NCBI RefSeq assembly: GCF_019186805.1
Contig: NZ_CP066783.1
Span: 859,501-923,500, forward strand
DNA from: Comamonas fluminis
Lineage (GTDB): Bacteria; Pseudomonadota; Gammaproteobacteria; Burkholderiales; Burkholderiaceae_C
DNA length: 64,000 nucleotides
Reading direction: 5' to 3'
A program made the position numbers and the translations under genes. Shown here piece by piece: positions 8,350 to 17,322 of the stretch; positions within the stretch are counted from its first letter, which is position 1, and each line of letters opens with the position of its first letter. A model generated the notes under the pieces. It ran no database searches. It was not told the origin of the DNA and saw only the letters and a program-made list of their open reading frames with translations.

Positions 8350-8414
8350 AGCCCTTTGGCCTGCGACCTGACGAGTGCCACCCCAGAGGACCGATCCGAC
8401 TACAGCCTCAGAAG

Positions 8415-8472
8415 TATGCGCGACGCATATAATCACGGTTTAGGGGCTTGTCTATATGCGCCGCGCATATAG
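8415..8472. promoter_or_regulatory. Two inverted repeats, probable LysR operators
   Basis: A perfect 21-bp palindrome at 8452-8472 (CTATATGCGC, centre C, GCGCATATAG) and a second repeat at 8415-8429 (TATGCG-CGA-CGCATA) share the half-site TATGCG. A further half-site GACGCATATGG lies at the hydrolase start (about 8537-8547). They sit in the divergent region between the LysR gene and the hydrolase gene, where an autoregulating LysR protein would bind. The second repeat also contains a T-N11-A spacing. Confidence 0.6.
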
Positions 8473-8543
8473 AAAGAATGTCTTGGGCTGCTAGTTCGGG
8501 TCGATGGTGCTCCTGCTAAGCCGCCGTTGGAGGCTCGACGCAT

Positions 8544-8850
8544 ATGGCAGGAACGCGGTTCACGTTTGCCGGGGGAGGGGGGTCTGAACTAACCGGGCAC
8601 CTGGAGGCGCCAGAAGGCACTCCTCGCGGCTGGGCAATTTTCGCCCATTGTTTCACTTGCGGGAAGGACAGCCGCGCCGCCGTGTACATCGCACGCGCGC
8701 TCTCGCGGGCCGGTATCGGCGTCTTGCGGTTCGACTTCGCCGGCACAGGGATCGCGAGTCCCGCGGAAGAAGCGGTAAGCTTCGCTTCTGACGTCGACGA
8801 TCTGAGGGCAGCCGCGGAGGCCATGGCGGCCGCCGGTATGCCACCCGCCC
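8544..8850 (+). pseudogene. Alpha/beta hydrolase, N-terminal fragment
   Basis: The ATG at 8544 (MAGTRFTFAGGGGSELTGHL) opens a frame resembling the hydrolase domain of the OsmC-fused or stand-alone alpha/beta hydrolases: WAIFAHCFTCGKDSRAA (oxyanion-hole region) and GIGVLRFDFAGTG. It is cut at about 8850 after AAAGMPPA, just where the GHSxG nucleophile elbow would come, so the active-site Ser, Asp and His are all missing. The sequence beyond belongs to a recombinase gene. It is divergent from the LysR gene and carries its likely operator. Confidence 0.7.
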
Positions 8851-8991
8851 CTGACGGCACACAAGACCGTGGCGATGTTCATGCGCTATGTCCACACCGA
8901 GGACAAGCCGGTGCGGGAAGCAGCCGAGTTGGTGGCGAACCGGCGCAGGACCATCACCGGAGCAAGACAGGCCGAGGGAGTAGTGGCATGA
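8851..8991 (+). pseudogene. Tyrosine recombinase C-terminus, inverted
   Basis: On the plus strand codons 8851-8991 read LTAHKTVAMFMRYVHTEDKP and on to ANRRRTITGARQAEGVVA then stop. This is the last 46 residues of a tyrosine recombinase, with the nucleophile Tyr in MRYVH. The rest of the same gene lies on the minus strand from 9034 upward and ends ...VKVGMAL. Flipping 8851-9033 would join the two in frame through GCG-CTG-ACG, giving one continuous integrase, so this is an inverted gene end rather than a separate gene. Confidence 0.75.
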
Positions 8992-9033
8992 CCCCGCGCA
9001 AAACGCCAGGGGCGCCGTCTGCAGCACCATCAG

Positions 9034-9570
9034 CGCCATACCGACCTTGACCGGGATGCCCGAGTTGGCAATGTCGGTCGCCGAGCGGTGGCGAATGCCA
9101 TGCGTACCTACATGGGTAACGCCTGCACGCTTGAGGATGCGGGTCCAACCGCTGTAGTACTCGCCCGTGGTCATGTGCTGCCCCGGGTGGTTTGGCGAGG
9201 GGAACACATGCGTACAACCGTCTTGGCGAGACGCGGTGGATAGCAGTCGGTGGGCTTCTTCGCTCAAAGGCTTGGACATGCCGCCGGTCTTGCTGTCGGG
9301 CCAGACCACGCGCCGGTTCTCCAGATCCACCCAATCCCACTGGAGCGTGATGATCTCAGAGCGGCGACCAGCGAACTCGAACTGCAGCCGAATGGCCAGA
9401 GGAAGGATCGCATGATCCAAACCCAGGCCATCGGTTTCTAGGAAGTCGAGGTAGCGGAACAGTTTGCCCATCTCGTCATCGCTGATGAGGTGAGTGGCCT
9501 TGGGCATCAGAAAGATGGCCTCGGCAGTGTGCAATTGCTGGAACCGTAGACCCCGTTGGATTTGGCTCAT
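9034..9570 (-). pseudogene. Tyrosine recombinase body, lacking its C-terminus
   Basis: The minus-strand frame holds a phage-type integrase catalytic domain: SDDEMGKLFRYLDFLE, first Arg in GRRSEIITLQWDWVDL, the Lys in PDSKTG, and the H-x-x-R box THGIRHRSATDIA. It runs through NSGIPVKVGMAL to 9034 and then into nonsense (MVLQTAPLAF...). The catalytic Tyr is on the inverted piece at 8851-8991. The N-terminal arm-binding domain is also not recognisable upstream of about 9570, so the gene is broken at both ends. It probably once moved the island downstream of glnS. Confidence 0.75.
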
Positions 9571-10055
9571 TATGGCCATCCTAGTCGCCGAAGTTGGTGG
9601 CGGGTACTTCAGTCGGTATCGTGCGTATGGGCAATCTCGCCCAGACACCGCATCAACTTGTCGTAAAGCGTGCGCCCTGTTGTCGGGGGAGGTATGCCAC
9701 ACACCCATGTACTTCCTGCCGTTTTTGCGATTTGGTAGAGCGCCTCACTTTTCGACCATAACCAGCGCATGCACAGATTCGTCGGTGTCGAAAAACGGCT
9801 CACGTTGCTTGCGTGGTTGCTTTAGGCAGCGCGTTCGAATCTCCTCGGGACGATTCAAGACAGGTTTACCGGGCAAACGCTCCGCAACTCCTATGTGGCC
9901 GTGTCAACCGCGCGTTGTTCCGGATCTGTTCACCTACTCGCCAAAACGGAGTAGATAGCTACCCCCAGATTCTGAGAGTGAAGTGGTGCAAGGCGATGTC
10001 TTCAACAAAGACGATTTGTACGAGGCATTAAGCAAGCACAGAGTGGGAATAGCGA
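9571..10055. other. Non-coding or decayed stretch before glnS
   Basis: Between the recombinase remnant and the 3' end of glnS I see no credible gene. Short open frames on both strands (for example 9609-9803 minus and the end of 9494-9958 plus) have no recognisable motif and no ribosome binding site. The stretch may hold the lost N-terminal part of the recombinase in decayed form. Confidence 0.5.
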
Positions 10056-11915
<1,860 letters not shown>

Positions 11916-11984
11916 GCAGTCATTCTAAGGAGAGGCGGAAGCTCCAAGATAATCAAGGTCTAACCCACAACAGGTGTCACGCGC

Positions 11985-12836
11985 TTGAACCAAAGCACTC
12001 CCTTGCCGAACGCCTCTCTGCTGAACCAGCTGTTACGGTTCACCCCCACGGCGCGCATGTTTTTCTCGGGAAATCTCTGTACCCTGACGCAGGGATCCGA
12101 GGCTGACGGCCTCAAGCAGGGGACGATGCACCTGCTGAGTCGCGGCGAGCTGCAACTGACGCGCAAGGGCTTTGCGCCGCTGAACGTGCGGGCGCCCAGC
12201 GTGCTGTTGCTTCCCCGCGCGTTGGAGCACTGGGTTCAGGGCTCAGGGCCGCAGGGGGTGGACCTGATGTGCGCCACCCTCAGTGAATTGGCGCCGCCGC
12301 TGGACATGATCTTGCCGGACGTCACGGTGATTGACTTGACCGCCACGTCATCGCTGCAGCGACCGGTAGAGCTGCTGTTCGAGGAGGCCGAGGCACGTGC
12401 TTTTGGTTATCGGGCAGCGATCGACCGCCTGCTGCAATACACCTTCGTGGTGCTTGTGCGTCACCTGATTGATCGGCAACTGCTGTCCGGCGGTGTGCTG
12501 GAGGCCATGGTCGACAGCCGTCTGGGTGTGGTGCTGTCCATGCTGCACGAATCGCCAGAGCACGACTGGACGCTTGACAGCATGGCGGAGCTGGCGCACC
12601 TGTCCCGGTCTGCCTTTGCCCTGCGCTTTGTCCAGGTGGTGGGCATACCGCCGTTGACCTACTTGACCCACTGGCGCATGGCGGTTGCCCGCAACCTACT
12701 CGCGCAAGGGCAGGCAGTGAAGGCGGTGGCCTCTCAGGTGGGCTACGGTAATGCCACCGCATTCGCGCGAGCGTTTCAACGGGCCTCGGGGCAATCGCCC
12801 AGCGCTTGGCAGATGGAGCATCTGAGTCAGCCGTAG
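11985..12836 (+). CDS. AraC-family transcriptional regulator
   Basis: A 283-residue regulator divergent from glnS. The N-terminal part (1-170) is a cupin-like effector domain of the AraC_binding_2/cupin_6 kind (LLPRALEHWVQGSGPQGVDLMC). The C-terminal 100 residues carry two HTH motifs: MAELAHLSRSAFALRFVQVV with PLTYLTHWRMAVARNLL, then VKAVASQVGYGNATAFARAF with the ending SGQSPSAWQ. The target is unknown. Its stop is followed within about 50 bp by unrelated truncated sequence, so its right flank is a rearrangement edge. Confidence 0.88.
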   Translation: MNQSTPLPNASLLNQLLRFTPTARMFFSGNLCTLTQGSEADGLKQGTMHLLSRGELQLTRKGFAPLNVRAPSVLLLPRALEHWVQGSGPQGVDLMCATLSELAPPLDMILPDVTVIDLTATSSLQRPVELLFEEAEARAFGYRAAIDRLLQYTFVVLVRHLIDRQLLSGGVLEAMVDSRLGVVLSMLHESPEHDWTLDSMAELAHLSRSAFALRFVQVVGIPPLTYLTHWRMAVARNLLAQGQAVKAVASQVGYGNATAFARAFQRASGQSPSAWQMEHLSQP

Positions 12837-12886
12837 GTCCATCGCGCCCTGGTTCTGGACGATCGGTGGCGTGATGCGGACGCCGA

Positions 12887-13849
12887 ATGCCGTTGTGCTG
12901 TGCCGAACGGAACTACCTCAACAAGCAGTTCCAGGAAGAGAAACGCGTCAAGGCCGGCGAAGAGAACACCGATGAATTTCTGTCCATTCGCGAGCGGCTG
13001 GCCAGCTACACCGCCAATAAGCTCTTCGGCGCTGATTTTGACCCCTTCCTGGTACGTGCCGCGCAGATGAACGTGATGATGGCCAGCAACTCGCTGGGCC
13101 ACCTCTATCACATGAACTCGCTGGAGTTTCCACGCGGCGATCTACCGGGCGTTCAGCCCGCCAGAGACCACATGCCACTTGGCTCCATCGATGTGCTGAT
13201 GACCAACCCGCCGTTTGGCTCCGACATCCCGGTCACCGAAAAGACCATTCTGGAGCAGTACGAGCTGGCCCGCCGCTGGGAGCGGCAAGGCGACGGTTTT
13301 GTGATGGGCAACGCCATCAAGCCTGCGGTATCACCCGAAGTGTTGTTCATTGAGCGCTGCGTCAAGTGGCTCAAGCCCGGTGGCCGCATGGGCATCGTCC
13401 TGCCCGATGGCATCCTCGGCAACCCCGGTGACGAATTCATCCGCTACTGGATTCTGCGCCACTGCTGGGTGCTGGCCAGCATCGACTTACCGGTGGAGTC
13501 CTTCATCGTCGAAGCCAACGTCAACATCCTCACCAGCCTGCTTTTCCTCAAGCGCAAGCCCGAGGAGGTCATCCAGGCCGAAGATTTGGGGCAAAAGCAG
13601 GACTACCCCGTCTTCATGGCCGTGGCGGAGAAGGTGGGTTTCGACCGCCGTGGCAACACCCTCTACAAGCGCCACCCCGATGGCGAGGAAATCCTCATCG
13701 ATGTCACGGTAGAAGAAAAGGTGCGCAGGGGAGGCAAGCTTGAAACCCGCATCTTGCATCGCAAGGAGCGCATTCTTGACGACGACCTGCCCGAAATCGC
13801 CAAGGCTTACGCCGAGTTTCGCGCCAATAACCTGGAGCCAGGCCCATGA
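12887..13849 (+). pseudogene. N6-adenine DNA methylase (HsdM-like), 5' end missing
   Basis: The frame encodes about 310 residues of an N-6 DNA methyltransferase of the HsdM/type I kind. Visible are FGADFDPFLVRAAQMN, the catalytic motif IV NPPFGS (residues about 105-110 of this frame), GFVMGNAIKPAVSPEVLFIE and LKPGGRMGIVLPDGILGN. The N-terminal helical domain and the SAM-binding motif I normally found just upstream are absent, and the apparent ATG at 12887 sits at a junction, so this is a truncated gene. It overlaps the following ATPase fragment by 4 bp, which shows they were one operon. Likely a remnant of a defence or restriction-modification locus. Confidence 0.75.
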
Positions 13850-14007
13850 TCACCCGGCTGGAAGCCACCCGCTACCGCTGTTTCGAGCGCCTGGGCATCG
13901 ATGTCGGCGACTTCAGGGTCTTGGTCGGGGCCAATGGCTCGGGCAAGACCACCTTGCTCGACTTAACTCAGCACGGCGGCGCTACGCGGGTGGCAGTCAA
14001 GGATTGA
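13846..14007 (+). pseudogene. P-loop ATPase (AAA_21-like), N-terminal fragment
   Basis: From the ATG at 13846 (MITRLEATRYRCFERLGIDV) the product matches the start of SMC-related AAA ATPases of the DUF/AAA_21 type. The beta-alpha start is followed by Walker A GANGSGKTTLLD at residues about 28-39. The match ends there; the next 14 codons are unrelated and end in a stop at 14007. ATPases of this type often accompany DNA methylases and nucleases in defence loci, which fits the overlapping upstream gene. Only about one tenth of the original gene remains. Confidence 0.65.
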
Positions 14008-14091
14008 AGGAAACTTTGGCGAGGCGAGTGATTCTGTGTGCTCAGCCCCTCGGTCCGCTATTACGGTGACTATGCTTCATACGGCGATGTG

Positions 14092-14133
14092 GTGTCGGAC
14101 TGTCGTGGATAAGTGAGCATGACAATCCGACAC
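14092..14133. repeat. Inverted repeat beside recombinase gene end
   Basis: Arms 14092-14104 (GTGTCGGACTGTC) and 14121-14133 (GACAATCCGACAC) pair at 12 of 13 positions across a 16-bp spacer. The repeat is 8 bp past the stop of the minus-strand recombinase gene and near the presumed outer edge of the small element. It could be a terminator without a T-run or a recombinase or AlpA binding site. Confidence 0.5.
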
Positions 14134-14140
14134 ACAGGTT

Positions 14141-15190
14141 TTATGACGCTGGCTCGATACGCCACTTCGTGCATGGCCCACGACTGCGAGGCTTCACAGG
14201 GCGTTCGACTTCAACCCGCAGAGGACGAAGGCGGTGCCCTTTGCTGGCCTGGCCGGCGGTGCCATACAAGCGCCGGGTTTCGGCGCTGATGTGCCCCAGT
14301 CCACGGCTTGTGGCTTCGTCATCGCCGTTGGCCTTCAGATCGGCGGCAAACTGGTGGCGGAAGCAGTAGGCCGTGATCGGTTGCTTGTGCTTGGGCCACA
14401 AGCTGCGTGCTAGGCGGCGTATCTCCACTGTCAAATTGACGGCGCTTCTGACCTGCGCGAACACCCGCGGCTCCGACTGGGTATCCAGCAACTCGTTGAC
14501 GACAACGACTAAGGGGTGGGGGTCATTGGTGTCATAGGAGATCGTGCGAAGCGGTTGGCCTTGCGAGTCTTTAACCTTTGCGCCCCGGATGCGGAGATGG
14601 ATCAGCAATTTGCCTGTGACTTCGTCTTTCCCGCGCCAGATGTCAATGCCATGCACCAGCTCACTCGGGCGGCACCCGGTCAGGGCCAGCACAATGAGCG
14701 AGAACAGGTACCGGCCACCTACAGCGCGCTTGCACAGGTCAATGCGCCAATTGGCCGTTAGCCCGGCCAGTGACTGACGCTTGCTGCGGCGTTTGGCACG
14801 CTCACCTGTCATGCCTTGCTGCCGCAGGCGTTGTAGCGCTTGCAGGTGTTTCAGTTGCAGAAAAAATCGCAGGTGAAGAATTTCTGCGGCTTGTACTGCT
14901 GGAGCGTTCAACTGTCGCGTCAGTTGCTCCTGCTGTGAGAAAAGGAAGTGTTCCAGTGCTATCAGGCGTTTTCGAAATGTGGTCACACACCTTGTTGATT
15001 GAACGACCGCAAACAAGCCACCTTCAACGTGTCGCGCACGTTGAAGAAGTTGCTGCGCTTGTCGCTCGTATTCAATCTTCGTCTTGTGCGAGGTGCTGCG
15101 CTGTTCTTGAACATCTGGGGATCGCATGGCATCCAGGATTGCCTGGCAGCGGTTTGCCAACTCCTGAATTCTGAGGGTTAGTTCGTTCAT
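14141..15190 (-). CDS. Tyrosine recombinase of a tRNA-Pro-linked element
   Basis: A 349-residue protein starting MNELTLRIQELANRCQAILD. The first 150 residues are helical and Gln/Arg-rich (KTKIEYERQAQQLLQRARHV), and the C-terminal half is a tyrosine recombinase domain. The first Arg is in LALTGCRPSELVHGI (about 171). The second box is ITAYCFRHQFAADLK, where the usual His of H-x-x-R is Tyr. LGHISAETRRLYG follows, with the likely nucleophile Tyr near 308. The ATG overlaps the RepA-like stop by 4 bp (ATGA), so this is the third gene of an operon. It is likely the integrase of an element in or near tRNA-Pro at 17208. Confidence 0.75.
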   Translation of the reverse strand: MNELTLRIQELANRCQAILDAMRSPDVQEQRSTSHKTKIEYERQAQQLLQRARHVEGGLFAVVQSTRCVTTFRKRLIALEHFLFSQQEQLTRQLNAPAVQAAEILHLRFFLQLKHLQALQRLRQQGMTGERAKRRSKRQSLAGLTANWRIDLCKRAVGGRYLFSLIVLALTGCRPSELVHGIDIWRGKDEVTGKLLIHLRIRGAKVKDSQGQPLRTISYDTNDPHPLVVVVNELLDTQSEPRVFAQVRSAVNLTVEIRRLARSLWPKHKQPITAYCFRHQFAADLKANGDDEATSRGLGHISAETRRLYGTAGQASKGHRLRPLRVEVERPVKPRSRGPCTKWRIEPAS

Positions 15191-16113
15191 GCCGCCTCCC
15201 GATTGACTGATGCGCTGTGTGCAGCTTGCAGTGGTGCGTTGACCGAAAACCAGGTTCTGGGTGGCACGGGCGGAGCTGATTGACGCAACTCGATTCCACC
15301 GCGTTGGACGGCCACCCGCGCTGCTGGGTAAACGATCAATACCTTCTTCAAGGCGAGCTTGAAACTGGTACTGAAGTCCCCGTGTCCGTGCGTGCCTCGA
15401 TATTCTTGGCCGAACTGGCATTTGAGCGTCCGCCAAGGAAGCCACAGTGGCCAGTGGTTGATGCGGTGAAGGCGATGCGCGAGCCAGACGTAAACATCCA
15501 GTGCCAGCGCTGATCCGCGAAGCGCGTGCAAGGCACGAGCGTCGAGAGGGACTGAGTGTTGGACCAGCTCATCAAAAAAACTGGGATCCAACATGAGCGT
15601 TCCAGGCCAAGTTGTGCGTCGTGTGTGATCGGCCGGAAGCCATGCGTCAATGCGCTTGATGGCGGTCTCGTTGACGGTGCGCCCGCAATAACCCATCTGT
15701 AGTCGGGACGCGGCTAACGCATGCAGCTGGTCTCGCAACGTGGAATACCAGTGTCCCTGTCCGTCATACCCCAGCATCTGGAGGAACTCCGAGGCGCTGC
15801 GGCCAATGAAAATTTCAGGGTGGCGTGAGCGTCTGGCAAGAGTCGATATCCAGATCAACGCGAGGCGCGGTACAGCGCCGTGAGGAACAGGCTGAAGAAT
15901 GGGGCCATTGCCAAGGTCAATGGCTCCAGCTTGAACATACAACCATCCCTCGCCTGATTGCCGCATAAATTCTCGGGCCACAGTAGGGCGTCGCGGAAGG
16001 CCAAGCGAGCACAAGAGTGAATGGTGAAAGGCCAGGTCGTCACCGGCAGGCGCGGTAGCACGGATCAGTTCACCATCCGCCAACAGCTTATCGAGCAACT
16101 TCTGGGACTTCAT
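15187..16113 (-). CDS. RepA-like replication initiator protein
   Basis: A 308-residue protein with features of the plasmid RepA_C family: a basic middle segment, IDAWLPADHTRR, SFFDELVQHSVPLDARALHALRG and SALALDVYVWLAHRLHRI, with winged-helix-like surroundings WLPWRTLKCQFGQEY. Such proteins start replication on small plasmids; here the gene lies between an AlpA-like gene and a recombinase gene with 4-bp overlaps on both sides. That suggests an integrative element able to replicate after excision, or a captured plasmid. No clear iterons are seen inside the operon. The gene looks intact. Confidence 0.7.
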   Translation of the reverse strand: MKSQKLLDKLLADGELIRATAPAGDDLAFHHSLLCSLGLPRRPTVAREFMRQSGEGWLYVQAGAIDLGNGPILQPVPHGAVPRLALIWISTLARRSRHPEIFIGRSASEFLQMLGYDGQGHWYSTLRDQLHALAASRLQMGYCGRTVNETAIKRIDAWLPADHTRRTTWPGTLMLDPSFFDELVQHSVPLDARALHALRGSALALDVYVWLAHRLHRINHWPLWLPWRTLKCQFGQEYRGTHGHGDFSTSFKLALKKVLIVYPAARVAVQRGGIELRQSAPPVPPRTWFSVNAPLQAAHSASVNREAA

Positions 16114-16571
16114 TTTTTGCCCCCTGCGCGCTGCTGGACTGTTGGGTTTTGCCCGTCCCGGCGCGCGTACGCAGGCCGCTCTGCCTTAGTGAGCCGTTCT
16201 TGCGGTCGTGCGGGCGGATGCGGCTCGGCGGGCTCTGCCGTCCGTCTCTGGTGTTGGATGGAAGCATTCAGCTCCTGCCAGCGAGCGCGGGCAAGCTGCT
16301 CCACTTTGGTGGGCCGTCCTCGCGGGCGTTTGGGCGGTGGCGGCTCGGCCGGGCGAGTCGAGTTGATCCAAGCCAGCACGTCGTGCTCGTACCAGCACAG
16401 GCGACGGCTGTTAGGCAACTTGAAAGGACGGGGGATCAGGTGCTGATATTTTTTGTTGGTCGCGCAGGTGCGAATCGTGTTCGCTGTTTTCCCGATTTGC
16501 TCGGATAGCTGCTCTACAAATAGGATGCAATGCGACTGGTTTTCTGCAGCCGTGTGAGATTTTTTGGTCAT
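16110..16571 (-). CDS. AlpA/MerR-like small DNA-binding protein
   Basis: The 153-residue protein starts MTKKSHTAAENQSH. The N-terminal 70 residues form an HTH of the AlpA/excisionase sort (EQLSEQIGKTANTIRTCATN, then IPRPFKLPNSRRLCWYEHDV and LAWINS). The C-terminal half is a basic, Pro/Arg-rich tail with an AT-hook-like PKRPRGRPTK and a similar second run. It is the first gene of the three-gene operon and overlaps the RepA-like start by 4 bp. It could control the operon or act as a recombination directionality factor; this is inferred from family and position. Confidence 0.65.
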   Translation of the reverse strand: MTKKSHTAAENQSHCILFVEQLSEQIGKTANTIRTCATNKKYQHLIPRPFKLPNSRRLCWYEHDVLAWINSTRPAEPPPPKRPRGRPTKVEQLARARWQELNASIQHQRRTAEPAEPHPPARPQERLTKAERPAYARRDGQNPTVQQRAGGKK

Positions 16572-16641
16572 TGGTCACCATTCACTGAACATCAGCGGCT
16601 TTGCCGCCGAACACCGCGCGTTGCGCGCGGCACGTGGGAAC

Positions 16642-17043
16642 TCAGTGAAGGTGATGCCGAGGAGGTGGAGTGTCGTTGCTCGGCTTGTAATCGGTGAGGC
16701 TGCCTGCAGGTGGCAGCGGGAGAAAGAACTCAACGCACGAGATGATGCGACGCACGAGCCACGGGAACGCGCAAAAAGGTGACCCCACGAACGTTAGCAG
16801 CGCGCAGATCAACGCAACTGTCAACAACTTCCCAGCGACTGGATTGAGCCAAGATAGTGCTTGGATGTGCTCAGCCGCAAAAGCAACGAAAAGACTCAAC
16901 AAACCAACCACACAGGCCATCCCGACCAACCGAAATCCGGCGGCCTCAATGATGCGCGGCTGTTTGAGGTGTAGTTTCACGTGGATGCTGCTATCAGCGA
17001 CTATGAATGACAGTACGGTAAGGGCACACTCGCTGCCCGTCAA
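16642..17043 (-). CDS. Small membrane protein, unknown
   Basis: A 133-residue open frame with two or three hydrophobic stretches: GMACVVGLLSLFVAFAA, LLTVALICALLTFVGSPF and a weaker N-terminal one. There is a positively charged loop (PWLVRRIIS) and a proline-rich tail. No family is recognised. A shorter start at the GTG before KLHLKQ is possible. It lies between the AlpA-like gene and the tRNA-proximal repeats, in the same direction as the operon, with 70 bp to the AlpA start. It is probably cargo or part of the element. Confidence 0.5.
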   Translation of the reverse strand: MTGSECALTVLSFIVADSSIHVKLHLKQPRIIEAAGFRLVGMACVVGLLSLFVAFAAEHIQALSWLNPVAGKLLTVALICALLTFVGSPFCAFPWLVRRIISCVEFFLPLPPAGSLTDYKPSNDTPPPRHHLH

Positions 17044-17096
17044 GTGCCTCCGACCGCTGAAAAACGACCTTCGTAGTCACAAACATACAGAGTTTT

Positions 17097-17125
17097 GGGA
17101 CAAATTTGGGACAACGACGGGACAA
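17097..17125. repeat. Three GGGACAA heptamers at 11-bp spacing
   Basis: GGGACAA occurs at 17097-17103, 17108-17114 and 17119-17125, exactly one helical turn apart, with TTT before two of them and AATTT after two. They lie about 85 bp from the tRNA-Pro 3' end on the element side. This is the layout expected of arm-type sites for a recombinase or directionality factor, or of iterons for the RepA-like protein. Confidence 0.6.
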
Positions 17126-17161
17126 ATTTACTCTCAATCGGCATGAATGACGATTCAAAGC

Positions 17162-17196
17162 AAAAAGCCCAAGTGGTTGATTCACTTGGGCTTTTT
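17162..17196. terminator. Intrinsic terminator after tRNA-Pro
   Basis: The arms AAAAAGCCCAAGTG (17162-17175) and CACTTGGGCTTTTT (17183-17196) form a perfect 14-bp hairpin with a 7-bp loop and T-runs on both strands, 11 bp past the tRNA 3' end. It is likely the tRNA terminator and works in both directions. Confidence 0.85.
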
Positions 17197-17207
17197 CTGT
17201 GGTGTCC

Positions 17208-17284
17208 TGGTCGGGGTGAGAGGATTCGAACCTCCGGCCTCTACGTCCCGAACGTAGCGCTCTACCAGGCTAAGCTACACCCCG
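17208..17284 (-). tRNA. tRNA-Pro, anticodon CGG
   Basis: The minus strand from 17284 gives a 77-nt cloverleaf starting CGGGGTG and ending in an encoded CCA at 17210-17208. The anticodon stem CTACG/CGTAG encloses the loop TTCGGGA, so the anticodon is CGG (Pro). The T arm reads GGAGGTTCGAATCCTC. The acceptor stem CGGGGTG pairs with the 3' CACCCCG. tRNA 3' ends are common integration targets; the island with the AlpA-RepA-recombinase operon begins just beyond this end. Confidence 0.97.
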
Positions 17285-17322
17285 TAGCTTTTGTTGCAGA
17301 ACGCCTTTTTCCGCCTGTCGAT

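Noticed and set aside
9494..9958. 154-codon plus-strand open frame
   Set aside because: Much of it is antisense to the recombinase remnant, it has no ribosome binding site, and its Cys/Arg-rich composition is unlike a real protein.
13970..14140. Search for a second copy of the tRNA-Pro 3' end (attR) at the far side of the element
   Set aside because: No duplicated tRNA segment was found by eye, so exact element ends are not claimed.
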